Assembly (NCBI RefSeq): GCF_036417355.1
Contig: NZ_CP143889.1
Coordinates: 930,001-994,000, forward strand
DNA length: 64,000 nt
Reading direction: 5' to 3'
From: Akkermansia sp. RCC_12PD
GTDB lineage: Bacteria > Verrucomicrobiota > Verrucomicrobiia > Verrucomicrobiales > Akkermansiaceae
Made by a program: the position numbers and the translations under genes. Positions 55,450 to 64,000 of this stretch are shown here, in pieces. The stretch's first letter is position 1, and the number at the start of each line of letters is the position of its first letter. The notes under the pieces are model-generated. The model worked only from the letters and a program-made list of their open reading frames with translations. It had not been told where the DNA came from and did not search any database.

Positions 55450-56222
55450 TGTTCCGTTCCCTTCTCCCTGATAATAGTCACTTTGGTACCCGGCCTCGTC
55501 AGCATGGCCAGTTCATTGCAATCCTGCCGGTTCAGATAAAATCCCGGGGAACGGGGGGTTCCGTTTCCGGCGTCGATGATATATCCTCCGGCGGCCAGCA
55601 GAAGGGTCTTGTCCGCCGCGGGATAATGTTTGTCGTAGATGGAAAAGGAAGCCTGTTCATCCTTGACGGTCGTCTCAAAATTCTTCCGTCCCGTGTCCTT
55701 CATGGCCACAATGGGATAGGCCCTTACAAAGTTTTCTCCGTCGTACAGGCAGACTTCCTTCTCAGGCACGTTGACCACCACATGGAAATTGAGGGGGCGG
55801 TATTTGAATACATCCCCCGGTTGAAGAGAAGGAACATCCATCAGGCCATTCAAATGCACCAGCATGGCCTGGGAACAGCCCAGCCTCTTGACCATGCGTA
55901 TCCAAGAATCTCCGCTTTTGACGGTGTATTGCTTCACATCCGGTCCATTGGGGTCCAGAACCTGGCGGATGCGCAGGGCCCCGATGAGATCCTTGGCCTC
56001 CCGCCCCACTACACCGCCCTGCCTTACCAAGGGCTGGAGCAGTTCCAAGGCTTGCGCCAGATTGCCGCGGTCCATCAACCTGCGGGCTTCTTCAAGGGCT
56101 GCCGGACGGCGCGGCCAAAGGGAGTAATTTTCCCCGTCGGCCACAGCGGCATGGGCGCAGAATAGCACCACCAGAAGGCTACAGCAGGCCCTTGCGCTTG
56201 AAGTCGAAAATGTTGATCTCAT
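55446..56222 (-). CDS. LysM protein with a degenerate L,D-transpeptidase domain
   Basis: A 258-residue exported protein. The signal peptide (to about residue 28) is followed by a helical region, a LysM domain (about 97-142: YTVKSGDSWIRMVKRLG..., LQPGDVFKY) and a YkuD-like domain (about 145-258: FHVVVNVPEKEVCLYDGENFVRAYPI). Active L,D-transpeptidases carry HG...SXGCXR; the matching region reads GNGTPRSPGFYLNRQDC, with Phe in place of the catalytic Cys and no His, so it is probably a non-catalytic peptidoglycan-binding protein. It overlaps the previous gene by 44 bp and dtd by 4 bp. Confidence 0.78.
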   Translation of the reverse strand: MRSTFSTSSARACCSLLVVLFCAHAAVADGENYSLWPRRPAALEEARRLMDRGNLAQALELLQPLVRQGGVVGREAKDLIGALRIRQVLDPNGPDVKQYTVKSGDSWIRMVKRLGCSQAMLVHLNGLMDVPSLQPGDVFKYRPLNFHVVVNVPEKEVCLYDGENFVRAYPIVAMKDTGRKNFETTVKDEQASFSIYDKHYPAADKTLLLAAGGYIIDAGNGTPRSPGFYLNRQDCNELAMLTRPGTKVTIIREKGTEQ

Positions 56223-56721
56223 GGGATTTTTGTATCATTTCCACGGTGAATTTCAAGAGGGAGACCTCCCATGCGTCATCCACCCCTTCCACAAGGGCCA
56301 TGAATGTGTCCTCGCCGTTGCGCACCTGGTCCAGCAACCGGCCGCGAACGGTTTCAAGTGGTTCATGCAAAATTTCCTCCCGTACCTCCGACCGCTTGAA
56401 CCGGAATCCATACTCCAGCAGAGTCAGGAATCCGGGACCATTTTTGGACAGCCAGTCAAAAAAGCGTTTGGCCTCCCCGGAAAACCCCTCCGTACTGACT
56501 TCATTGTAAATAGAGGGGCGTATGATCTTGGGCTTCTCTGCCTCCACCCAGCCGCTGCGTACGCGCACCACGTCAATCTCGTCCATCACTTCGGAGATCA
56601 GGAGGAAATTGAACCGGGTGTCGCCGAAGGTATCTATGCGGCGGTCCGGTTCATATACTACGCGGGTCATTTCCGCCGCGTAGCGAATGTCGTCACGGGA
56701 ATATGGGGGCAATTCACTCAT
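56179..56721 (-). CDS. Conserved-looking cytoplasmic protein of unknown function
   Basis: A 180-residue soluble protein opening MSELPPYSRDDIRYAAEMTRVVYEPDRRIDTFGDTRF. It is rich in charged residues and has no signal peptide or membrane segment; its end (KSHEINIFDFKRKGLL) overlaps the start of the YkuD-like gene by 44 bp. I do not recognise the family. It is the first of three overlapping minus-strand genes ending with dtd. Confidence 0.7.
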   Translation of the reverse strand: MSELPPYSRDDIRYAAEMTRVVYEPDRRIDTFGDTRFNFLLISEVMDEIDVVRVRSGWVEAEKPKIIRPSIYNEVSTEGFSGEAKRFFDWLSKNGPGFLTLLEYGFRFKRSEVREEILHEPLETVRGRLLDQVRNGEDTFMALVEGVDDAWEVSLLKFTVEMIQKSHEINIFDFKRKGLL

Positions 56722-56753
56722 GGCAGAAAGGCGGAAACCGAGGTCATCCCATG

Positions 56754-56796
56754 AAAAAGCGGCTCCCTTGCAGAATTACAGGGAAGCCGCTTTTTA
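56754..56796. terminator. Bidirectional terminator between acpP and the 56179 gene
   Basis: A long hairpin (AAAAAGCGGCT... / ...AAGCCGCTTTTT) has A runs on one side and T runs on the other, so it can stop transcription from either direction; the main user is acpP on the minus strand. Confidence 0.8.
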
Positions 56797-56820
56797 TACA
56801 AAGGATTTCAGCAGTTCAAC

Positions 56821-57063
56821 TTAGCCCTGAACTTTTTCGATGTAGGCAACGACGTCTGCCACGGACTGAAGTTTTTCCGCTTCTTCGTCAGGCACTTCGA
56901 TGTCAAAGTTTTCTTCGAAAGCCATCACGAGTTCAACGGTATCCAGCGAATCAGCACCGAGATCCTCGATGAATTTCGCATCAGCAGTCACTTTATCGGA
57001 TTCAACGCCAAGTTGGTCAACGATGATACTTCTTACTTTTTCTTCGATGCTGTTATCAGACAT
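56821..57063 (-). CDS. acpP: Acyl carrier protein
   Basis: An 80-residue acidic carrier of fatty-acid intermediates. The phosphopantetheine Ser is in the standard [11 protein letters not shown] motif (about residue 39). Length and composition are typical. It is a separate transcription unit with a strong hairpin after it. Its reductase partner fabG is elsewhere in the window, not adjacent. Confidence 0.98.
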   Translation of the reverse strand: MSDNSIEEKVRSIIVDQLGVESDKVTADAKFIEDLGADSLDTVELVMAFEENFDIEVPDEEAEKLQSVADVVAYIEKVQG

Positions 57064-57198
57064 GATATTTATTGTTAAGGTTCATGGATACTACATGGGG
57101 CATGCAGGTTTTGCAATACCTATTTATGAGTTTTTACGTGTCATCTATCATGCCACCCGGAGGGAAATCCCTTCTGAAGCAGGCTCTTGCACCACTTT

Positions 57199-57927
57199 TC
57201 AAAGATTAAGCCCGGCAACCATCCGCAGGCCGTTCAGCGTAATATCCGGGTCCACATGGTCGATGCGCGGCACTCCCCGGGCAATCAGGGCCGCATCTCC
57301 GCCTGTAGCCACGACCGTGGGGCGCCTTCCCACTTCTTCCTCCAGCTTCGCCAGAATTTCCTTCACCATGCCGCGGTAGCCGTACACGGCGCCGGAATGC
57401 ATGGCTTCCACCGTGCTTGTTCCGATGGCATGTTTCGGCTCATGGGGTTCAATGGCGGGCAACAGGGCCGTATTGCGTGCCAGGTAATCCCCCATGCTGG
57501 CCAGCCCGGGGGCAATCGCTCCGCCCAGATAAGTGCGCTCCGGGCCGATCACGTCAAATGTCACGGCCGTTCCGAAGTCAACCACAATGCACGGATAACC
57601 GTAATAGGCCACGGCCCCGGCGGCGTTCGCCAGCCTGTCCGCACCGATCTGGCGCGGGGAAGGATAGTCTATGCCCACGCCCAGCCGGGAATCGCAGGAA
57701 AGAAAATGGCTTGGCCTGGTGAGCCAGTTCCTCAGAACATCCGCCACGCGGGGCACCACGGAACACACGACGGCGGCATCATAGTGAAGTCCCTTGAGGG
57801 CGTCGTCCAGCCGTTCCTCGCTCACTTCCCGGGTGGGGATCATGCGCCGCTCCTTCAGCAGGGCCTCCGGGGTGGAGAGCACGAATTTGGTGCGCGTATT
57901 GGAGTTGTCGATCAGCAGATAGGTCAC
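57199..57927 (-). CDS. coaX: Type III pantothenate kinase
   Basis: A 242-residue enzyme phosphorylating pantothenate in coenzyme A synthesis. It belongs to the ASKHA fold: phosphate 1 motif LLIDNSNTRTKF is at the N-terminus, with GADRLANAAGAV, VVDFGTAVTFD and the later GGAIAPGL motif all present. This class is insensitive to CoA feedback. It ends an operon with the glycosyltransferase gene (5 bp upstream). Confidence 0.95.
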   Translation of the reverse strand: MTYLLIDNSNTRTKFVLSTPEALLKERRMIPTREVSEERLDDALKGLHYDAAVVCSVVPRVADVLRNWLTRPSHFLSCDSRLGVGIDYPSPRQIGADRLANAAGAVAYYGYPCIVVDFGTAVTFDVIGPERTYLGGAIAPGLASMGDYLARNTALLPAIEPHEPKHAIGTSTVEAMHSGAVYGYRGMVKEILAKLEEEVGRRPTVVATGGDAALIARGVPRIDHVDPDITLNGLRMVAGLNL

Positions 57928-57932
57928 GGGAA

Positions 57933-59057
57933 TCAGTTAGTACGTTCCGCCGCGAGATTCAAGGCCAAATCCGCTATCTTTCCGCTTCCTCCGGTCATAT
58001 CCGCCTTCAGCAGGTTTTCATGCAGGAGCCTCCATGGCGCTCCTTCGTCCGCCATCATGTTCTTCAGGGCTTCCGCCAATGCGGCGGCATCCTGCACATG
58101 GCCGCCGCCGCCCAGGGTCTCCAGCAGGCGGGCGTTTCCCTCTTCCTGTCCGGGCAGAAGAAAATTCACCAGCATGGGCCTCGCGGCGGCCAGCACCTCA
58201 TGCACCGTAGCGCCTCCGGCCTTGCCGACCACCACATGGTTTACAGTCAGGTACGAGGGTACGCGGCGCGTCCAGCCGCGCACGGTCAGCCTTGTACCGT
58301 ATTTCGCGCGCAAATCGCGGATATGGGGATAAATCCTCCTGAATTTGCGGCCCAGGATGCAGGTCACATACACGGCGGGGTCGGCCTCCAGCATGGCCTC
58401 CAGCTCTTCACGGGCATGCCGGAAAGAACGCTGGGCAAAATAAAGAACGCGGAACGGTTCCCCCGGCTTCCAGCAAATGGGATGCTTCCGGACCGCCTCC
58501 AAACAGGGATTTACGGGAAAACCAGTCACGCGAATTCTTTCCGGATCAATTCCCTTTCCCGCCATGACGTCCCGCGTCCATGAATCCGTAACGGCAAAGA
58601 GAGGAGAATCCGCACACAGCCACGACTTGTTGATAACAAAGGAGTCCGTCACCACGGTGATATACGGCACGGCGCGTCCCGTACGCGCGGCGATGGAATC
58701 CAGCATGTAGGGATACACCATGTATGTACAGACAACGGCGTCCGGCTTCCATTCCAGCAGCAGCCGTTCCAGCAGCCCTTCCACCGGGCCCAGGCCCTTG
58801 ACCGGCTTTTCCGCCATGTTGCGCCGGTCACTCACGTCGTACATCAGCTTCCAGAGGCCGGGCATGCGGGAAATGACCCAGAGATATCCCGCGCGGGTCA
58901 TCCGGAACATAGCGGGCATGGCCTCCGCACACAAGTCAACAAGACGCGTTTCCGCCCTTCCCTTCACCGCCTCCTGTACGCCGCGGGCAGCGGAATTGTG
59001 CCCTTCTCCATACCCTGCGGTGATGATCAAAATACGCGGCAGCCTTCCATGCTCCAT
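57933..59057 (-). CDS. MGDG-synthase-like glycosyltransferase (GT28)
   Basis: A 374-residue membrane-associated GT-B glycosyltransferase. ATG 59057 (MEHGRLPRILIITAGYGEGHNSAARGVQEA) opens the MGDG synthase N-terminal motif G-(Y/S)-G-x-G-H; the longer minus-strand frame to 59870 is antisense of fmt. The C-terminal domain carries KAGGATVHEVLAAARPMLVNFLLPGQEEGNA, the UDP-sugar site. Members glycosylate diacylglycerol or similar lipids, so a glycolipid role is plausible; the acceptor is not proved. It lies 5 bp before coaX. Confidence 0.87.
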   Translation of the reverse strand: MEHGRLPRILIITAGYGEGHNSAARGVQEAVKGRAETRLVDLCAEAMPAMFRMTRAGYLWVISRMPGLWKLMYDVSDRRNMAEKPVKGLGPVEGLLERLLLEWKPDAVVCTYMVYPYMLDSIAARTGRAVPYITVVTDSFVINKSWLCADSPLFAVTDSWTRDVMAGKGIDPERIRVTGFPVNPCLEAVRKHPICWKPGEPFRVLYFAQRSFRHAREELEAMLEADPAVYVTCILGRKFRRIYPHIRDLRAKYGTRLTVRGWTRRVPSYLTVNHVVVGKAGGATVHEVLAAARPMLVNFLLPGQEEGNARLLETLGGGGHVQDAAALAEALKNMMADEGAPWRLLHENLLKADMTGGSGKIADLALNLAAERTN

Positions 59058-59244
59058 GGAGAAACATATACCATATTCCACCCAATCGGAAAGAACTTCT
59101 TTCCTCACGAACCGGGCCGTCGGGAAACAGACGACGGCGCACCGCCGCGGCATAACGCAAAAAACCGGTTCCCCGCAGCGATATTCCCTCCATGTCTCCT
59201 GATTTAAATTGACCTGCGCAAGCCGGCAAGGCAATCTCCCTGCC

Positions 59245-60189
59245 ATGCGCATCGTCTTCATGGGTACGGGCGACATTGCCATTCCCGCCTTCCGCAGCCT
59301 GATCCGGCACACGGATCTGGTAGGACTGGTTACGCAGCCCGACCGTCCGGTGGGCAGGCACCAGATTCTCACAGCACCCCCCATCAAGAACATCGCCCGG
59401 GAAGCGGGCATCACCGTGTTCCAGCCGGCCTCCCTGAAGGCGCCGGAATCCCTGGTGGGCCTCAAAAGGCTGAACCCGGACCTGATCGTGGTCATGGCGT
59501 ACGGGCAGATTTTAAGCCAGGAAGTAATCGACATGGCCCCCATGGGTTGCATCAACGCCCATGCCTCCCTGCTCCCGCGCCACCGCGGCGCGGCCTGCAT
59601 CCAGTCCGCCATTAAATCGGGGGATTCCCATACGGGTGTAACGATCATGCACATCGTCAAAAAACTGGACGCCGGAGACATCATTGCCCAGATCAGCACT
59701 CCCCTGGACGGCACGGAAACCGGCGGCAGCCTGCACGACAAACTGGCGCAAATGGCCCCGGACGTTCTTCTTCCCGTCATCCATGCCATTGAAAAGGGAA
59801 CGGCCGCACGCGTCCGCCAGCAGGAAATCCTGGCCACATACGCCCCCAAGCTTCTGCGGGCGGACGGCAAGATAGACTGGACCGTTCCCGCCGAGGAAAT
59901 CGGACGGATGATCCGGGCCTACGATCCCTGGCCGGGTACCTTTACCAACTATTGGAACCGCAAGGGGCGCATCCGCAACATGAAAATCTTCCCTGGCTTC
60001 ACCATCGTGCCGGAGGCTTCCGGCAAACCGGGCCAGGTGCTTTCCGCCGGGGAGCAGGGACTGCTGATTGCCTGCGGTGAAGGAGGCCTGCTGGTGACGG
60101 ACGTTCAACTGGAAGGCAGCACGCGCATGAACATTGCACAACTCATCGCTGGGCACCCAAATTTGAAAGACATCCATTTCGACGTGTAA
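59245..60189 (+). CDS. fmt: Methionyl-tRNA formyltransferase
   Basis: A 314-residue enzyme that formylates initiator Met-tRNA. ATG 59245 opens the Rossmann-like strand MRIVFMGTGDIAIPAF; the catalytic region is GCINAHASLLPRHRGAACIQ and the C-terminal OB-like domain (PWPGTFTNYW) is present. An in-frame ATG at 59209 would add 12 residues. The helicase gene starts on the base after its TAA, so both share a transcript. The initiator tRNA it acts on is at 40491. Confidence 0.96.
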   Translation: MRIVFMGTGDIAIPAFRSLIRHTDLVGLVTQPDRPVGRHQILTAPPIKNIAREAGITVFQPASLKAPESLVGLKRLNPDLIVVMAYGQILSQEVIDMAPMGCINAHASLLPRHRGAACIQSAIKSGDSHTGVTIMHIVKKLDAGDIIAQISTPLDGTETGGSLHDKLAQMAPDVLLPVIHAIEKGTAARVRQQEILATYAPKLLRADGKIDWTVPAEEIGRMIRAYDPWPGTFTNYWNRKGRIRNMKIFPGFTIVPEASGKPGQVLSAGEQGLLIACGEGGLLVTDVQLEGSTRMNIAQLIAGHPNLKDIHFDV

Positions 60190-62196
60190 ATGGCCAAGTC
60201 ATTTTCCATGGAAAGCCTGAACGCGGCCCAGCGCCGGGCCGTTCAGACCCTTCAGGGGCCTGTCCTGATCCTGGCCGGAGCGGGAACGGGAAAAACGCGC
60301 ACCGTCACCTGCCGCATTGCCCACATGGTGGACAAAGGCATCAGTCCGAAAAGCATCCTGGCCGTTACGTTCACGAACAAGGCCGCTCTGGAAATGAGGG
60401 AACGCGTGGGCCAGATGGTGGACCGGAAGGCGGCGCGCCAGATCATGGTCAGCACTTTCCACTCCTTGTGCGTGCGCATCCTGAGGGAGGACATAGGCCG
60501 TCTGGGTTACAAGACCAACTTCACCATTTACAGCGGGTCCGAGCAAAGCGGCCTGATCCGCCGCCTCATCGTCCGCCACGGCGGCATCAAGGAAAAAATC
60601 GGGCCCAAGGACGTGTTGTCCGCCATGAGCCGGATGAAAAACAACGGCCTCGGCATTGACTCCATTGAAGACAACTTGACGGCCAATATCGCCGCCTCCT
60701 ACCAGCGGGAGCTTCAGGCCCAGAATTCCGTGGACTTTGACGACCTGCTGATACTGGCGGACAAACTGCTGAAGGAACACGCGGATGTCCGGGCCGCCTG
60801 GCAGCAGCGCTTCCGGTACATCACCGTGGACGAGTTCCAGGACACCAACAGCCTGCAAATGAGCCTCCTCGGCCACCTGGTAGGACCGGATCACAACGTC
60901 TGCGTGGTAGGGGACGACGACCAGTCCATTTACGGATGGCGCGGCGCACAGATCAGCAACATCCTGGAATTCGAACGCTTTTTCCCGAACCCCTCCGTCA
61001 TCAAGCTGGAGGAAAACTACCGCTGTACCGCCCCCATTTTGGACACGGCCAACGCTCTGATACGGCACAACCTGGGCCGCAGAGACAAAACGCTGCGCGC
61101 CCACAAGGGCGGCGGAGATCCCGTACGCCTCATCTCCATGCCCGGCGACGCGGAAGAGGCGGAATTCATCATCACGGACATTGAAAACGTCCGCAGACAG
61201 GAAGAACGCCCCTGGGAGGATTTTGCCATCCTGTTCCGGGCCAATACCCAGAGCCGAGTCATTGAACAAACCCTGCGGGAACACAAAATACCCTACCGCA
61301 TGGTGGGGGCGCAGAGCTTTTTCGACCGCAAGGAGGTGAAGGACCTTATCTCCTACCTGGCAACGATTGAAAACCCGCAGGCGGACGAATATCTGCTGCG
61401 CATCCTCAACACGCCCCCCCGCGGCATCAGCGACCTGACGGCCCAGCTTGCCATCGACTGGAGCCGGGAACACGGCAACAGCGTCTGGGCTGCCCTGCAG
61501 GACGAGGAATTCCTGGAAACCCTGACCACCCGCGCCCGCAACAGCATTCAGGAATTCAACGAGCTAATCACCAAATACATCGATATTTTCCAAGACAAGG
61601 AAACCAACTTTGGAGATGCCATGGAACAGCTCATTGGAGAAACGGGATTCAGCGACTACGTCACTCGGCTGTGCAAGACGGAGGCGGAAACGCAGAAACG
61701 CCTCGTTTCCATCGGAGACGTGAAAGCCTCCCTCCGCAATTTCTGGCAGCCGGAAAAAAGCCTGAGGGACTATCTGGCCCAGGTTACCCTGGACAAGGAG
61801 GACAACGATGACGACGTGGAAAACAAGCCGGGCGTCTGTCTGATCACCATGCACGCCGCCAAGGGGCTGGAATTCCCCGTCGTTTACCTCGTAGGCCTGG
61901 AGGAAGGAATCCTGCCGCACAAGCGCTCGCTGGAAGACGGCAACTGCGACGAAGAACGCCGTCTGCTGTATGTGGGCATCACGCGTGCGCAGGAAAGACT
62001 CATGCTGACCTACTGTGCCACACGCCTGCGCTACGGAGATCGCATGCCCTGCCAGCGTTCCTCCTTCCTGAGCGAAATTCCCCCCCACCTGATGGAATAT
62101 TCCAAATGGGAAGACCTGATGAATGCGGAGGCTACGGAAGAGGAATCGGAAAACTTCTTTGATTCCCTCCGCAGCATGCTTCTGGAAGATGAATAG
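60190..62196 (+). CDS. UvrD/PcrA/Rep-family DNA helicase
   Basis: A 668-residue superfamily 1A helicase. Motif I LAGAGTGKT is near residues 28-36, motif Ia VTFTNKAA, motif II VDEFQDTN, motif III QSIYGWRG, motif V MHAAKGLEFPVVYLVGLEEG and motif VI YVGITRAQERL. The 3'-5' helicase acts in repair or replication restart. Which of PcrA, UvrD or Rep it corresponds to cannot be settled by eye; length fits all three. It directly abuts fmt. Confidence 0.95.
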   Translation: MAKSFSMESLNAAQRRAVQTLQGPVLILAGAGTGKTRTVTCRIAHMVDKGISPKSILAVTFTNKAALEMRERVGQMVDRKAARQIMVSTFHSLCVRILREDIGRLGYKTNFTIYSGSEQSGLIRRLIVRHGGIKEKIGPKDVLSAMSRMKNNGLGIDSIEDNLTANIAASYQRELQAQNSVDFDDLLILADKLLKEHADVRAAWQQRFRYITVDEFQDTNSLQMSLLGHLVGPDHNVCVVGDDDQSIYGWRGAQISNILEFERFFPNPSVIKLEENYRCTAPILDTANALIRHNLGRRDKTLRAHKGGGDPVRLISMPGDAEEAEFIITDIENVRRQEERPWEDFAILFRANTQSRVIEQTLREHKIPYRMVGAQSFFDRKEVKDLISYLATIENPQADEYLLRILNTPPRGISDLTAQLAIDWSREHGNSVWAALQDEEFLETLTTRARNSIQEFNELITKYIDIFQDKETNFGDAMEQLIGETGFSDYVTRLCKTEAETQKRLVSIGDVKASLRNFWQPEKSLRDYLAQVTLDKEDNDDDVENKPGVCLITMHAAKGLEFPVVYLVGLEEGILPHKRSLEDGNCDEERRLLYVGITRAQERLMLTYCATRLRYGDRMPCQRSSFLSEIPPHLMEYSKWEDLMNAEATEEESENFFDSLRSMLLEDE

Positions 62197-62822
62197 GTAG
62201 TCGGGATAATCGGTATCTATTCATGAATACAACGTTTTCCTTGATTAACAAACACGGCGGCGCACAGTTCCCATCTGGCACAGAGCCGCCGTTGCGGGCT
62301 CAAGAAGGATCGAGGCGGAAACACCGCGCGTTACCGCCATGGGGGAAAATGCCGTAATTGTCATGCGGCCCAAGCAATCCGTTGGAAATCCCTATTGATG
62401 AAGGGCTGAAACGCAGAATCCGTTTCCTGCTCCCAGGCCACTACGAAAAGGTCCCCGGACAACAGGATTTCCGGGGCGCCGCTGCCGAAATGCAGCAGCC
62501 CCATAACCTGTCCATCCGTATTCGGCAAACAGGCGTCCTGGAAATTGAATACTGTCCTCTTTGCATTTACGGGATGATTTGAATGCCATGCGGAGACAGG
62601 GACACACCGCTTCGGTGAAGACGGGGGAATGGCATAGGGACCGTTTTTCCGCAAGCCTCCAAGGAAGATATCACCAGTATCAACCGGGTGCCCTACGTTC
62701 CATGCCGGGTTTTCATTTCCTCCCTGGGCCGTCTTTTCTGAATCAAGAGGATAGCCATGAGCTTGCTTCCACAGGTTATGATTTTCATTCCGTTTATTCC
62801 AATGACGGAAGTATTCCGGCCA
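62197..62822. other. Long intergenic region
   Basis: About 630 bp between the helicase and the symporter terminator. A protein-like minus-strand fragment at 62361-62590 is listed separately; otherwise I see no gene or RNA. Confidence 0.5.
62361..62590 (-). pseudogene. Possible remnant of a secreted protein gene
   Basis: The last roughly 75 residues of a minus-strand frame read like real protein (NAKRTVFNFQDACLPNTDG, LLHFGSGAPEILLSGDLFVVAW), while the upstream part of the same frame is low-complexity and unconvincing. It may be the 3' end of a decayed gene. No family is recognised. Confidence 0.3.
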
Positions 62823-62856
62823 CAAAAAATCCTCCCGGCGCAACCGCCGGGAGGAG
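62823..62856 (-). terminator. Rho-independent terminator after the symporter gene
   Basis: A perfect 10-bp stem (CCTCCCGGCG / CGCCGGGAGG, 62831-62840 and 62845-62854) with loop CAAC is followed by a T run on the minus strand. Confidence 0.92.
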
Positions 62857-62880
62857 GAAAGAAATCCCTGTCGCCTTACA

Positions 62881-64000
62881 TCACCAGAAGATGATGTACA
62901 AAGCAACCGTCGCGGCAACCACGAACCAGCCAAAAATCTTGGCTCGGGAAGAAGATTGCAACGCTACCGCCCCTCTGTCGGGCAGGACGATGGCCTGGCC
63001 TCCGCGGGCGACGTTCACGGCCGTAAAGATGAATCCGATGATCACTACGGTAATGAAGCAAATGGCCATGCGGTTCAGGAACGCCATTTCCGGTTGCCAG
63101 ATCTTCAGGAAGCCGTACAGGGCGGCATTGATGACGATGCCCAGCCAGCCGAAGATGCGCGGACACTTGGGCACGAAGAAGCCGAAGAGGAACACGCACA
63201 AGGCGCCCGGGCTCAGGAAGCCCTGGAATTCCTGAATGAAGTTGAAGATACCTCCGAAGGCCGGACTATCCAGGAACGGGGCAATGCACAATGCAATCAG
63301 GGCACACACCAGCAGTCCGATCTTGCCAACGGTAACGAGTTCCGTCGGCTTCGCGTTTCTGCGCAGCTTGTTGTAAATATCCATCGTGAAGATGGTGGAT
63401 GCGGAGTTCAGCATGGACGCCAGGGAAGACACCACTGCCCCGAAAAGGGCAGCGAGTACGAACCAGGTCCACCCCGTACCGGGCAGCAGTTTCCTGATCA
63501 GCGTGCCGAAAGCGGAATCATAGTCGAAACCTACCAGCGTATCCGTCAAATAATAATTGTCCGTATCGTTCGCAGCAGGCTTGATGATCTCGTCATTGAG
63601 AGTGGCGATTTTTGCCACAAAGGGAGCGCGTTCCGCCAGCGTAGTCTGTTCATTGGCGGCATCCGCCTTGAGTTCGTCACAGGCCTGTTTCAACTCGGCC
63701 ATCACATCTTCGCCGGCCTTCATGACCGCAGCGTTGTGCAGGGCGTGGGCGCAGCCGGCTTCCACGTTTTCTACCAGGAAGCTGTCCGTGATCCTGTAAA
63801 TGACAGGACGCCCCTTGACGACGGCGGCATCCTTCGACTTGTCGATTTGCTTCTCATACTTTACTTCCGCCTGTTCCCTCAGATCATTGCGGTACAGATT
63901 GTAGGCCAGAATGCCGGGTACCACTACCACGAACGGGATGATCAGTTTGAGGAAAGCGGCGAACACGATGCCCATCTGGCCTTCCGCCAGGGACTTGGAA
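62881..64000 (-). CDS. Sodium/solute symporter (SSS family), C-terminal part
   Basis: The C-terminal 373 residues of an SSS (SGLT-type) sodium-coupled transporter; the start lies beyond the window, and the frame is open to the edge (SKSLAEGQMGIVFAAFLKLIIPFVVVVPG). It has about seven hydrophobic segments, including FVLAALFGAVVSSLASMLNSASTIFTMDIY, the conserved sodium-site region of the family. A large charged loop precedes it. The substrate is probably a sugar or similar solute, but cannot be told from this part. A terminator follows. Confidence 0.9.
   Translation of the reverse strand, partial: SKSLAEGQMGIVFAAFLKLIIPFVVVVPGILAYNLYRNDLREQAEVKYEKQIDKSKDAAVVKGRPVIYRITDSFLVENVEAGCAHALHNAAVMKAGEDVMAELKQACDELKADAANEQTTLAERAPFVAKIATLNDEIIKPAANDTDNYYLTDTLVGFDYDSAFGTLIRKLLPGTGWTWFVLAALFGAVVSSLASMLNSASTIFTMDIYNKLRRNAKPTELVTVGKIGLLVCALIALCIAPFLDSPAFGGIFNFIQEFQGFLSPGALCVFLFGFFVPKCPRIFGWLGIVINAALYGFLKIWQPEMAFLNRMAICFITVVIIGFIFTAVNVARGGQAIVLPDRGAVALQSSSRAKIFGWFVVAATVALYIIFW

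Noticed and set aside
59058-59870. N-terminal extension of the MGDG-synthase-like gene
   Set aside because: It runs antisense through fmt and has no family resemblance; the gene opens properly at ATG 59057.

Overview
The window looks like chromosome from a mucin-degrading Verrucomicrobiota, most probably Akkermansia. The evidence is three small secreted proteins ending in a V-P-E-P motif, a short hydrophobic run and an Arg cluster (PEP-CTERM type), a sulfatase next to a GH20 hexosaminidase, a large GH31 glycosidase with dockerin-like and cohesin-like modules, and ordinary bacterial housekeeping genes. The genus is inferred; no database was searched.

Layout. 1-6.9 kb: 3' part of rpoC, a PEP-CTERM gene, a GyrI-like protein, a TM2-like protein and lepA. 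7-10.2 kb: an AT-richer patch with a frameshifted secreted protein, a coupled secreted protein and a thioredoxin-fold lipoprotein. 10.4-15.4 kb: sulfatase, GH20 hexosaminidase, cysS. 15.6-18.4 kb: second PEP-CTERM gene, an EamA transporter and a PEGA lipoprotein. 18.4-27.7 kb: ABC-F ATPase, cyclophilin, Hsp33-like chaperone, a coupled operon (two TPM-like proteins, SGNH hydrolase, small membrane protein), a frameshifted GNAT gene, MarC, a MenH-like hydrolase and a DUF3820 protein. 27.9-32.6 kb: a decayed gene and the GH31 enzyme. 33-38.8 kb: a minus-strand surface-glycan cassette (GT4, a GT31/methyltransferase-like/GT11 fusion, sulfotransferase, CysD-like and CysN-like proteins). 39.2-47.4 kb: DUF418 protein, initiator tRNA, HPF, lipoproteins, second ABC-F ATPase, fabG and a SUMF1-domain lipoprotein. 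48-64 kb: third PEP-CTERM gene, amidase, TatD-like hydrolase, sdhCAB, dtd, a degenerate YkuD protein, acpP, coaX, an MGDG-synthase-like glycosyltransferase, fmt, a PcrA/UvrD helicase and the C-terminal part of a sodium/solute symporter.

Most interesting signal. Four intergenic segments, upstream of the three PEP-CTERM genes and of the PEGA lipoprotein gene, share one architecture. Two 15-bp near-palindromic sites (CGRNNTNNNAATCCG) lie in inverted orientation 137-154 bp apart. The inner 11 bp are identical within a pair but differ between pairs. One bp inside the upstream site is an outward-facing -35 hexamer (TTGACA, TTGACT, TTGACA, TTGTTG). One bp outside the downstream site, on the gene side, is a -10-like hexamer. 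Inversion would set the two exactly 17 bp apart, with the recombination site as promoter spacer; at the lipoprotein locus the result is TTGACA-N17-TATAAT. I read these as phase-variable promoter switches controlling surface proteins. All four appear to be in the OFF orientation here, and no recombinase gene is in the window.

How the genes fit together. The sulfatase, GH20 and GH31 enzymes fit stepwise mucin O-glycan breakdown. The 33-38.8 kb cassette would make a fucosylated and possibly sulfated surface glycan using its own sulfate-activation genes. The putative switches would vary the displayed secreted proteins.
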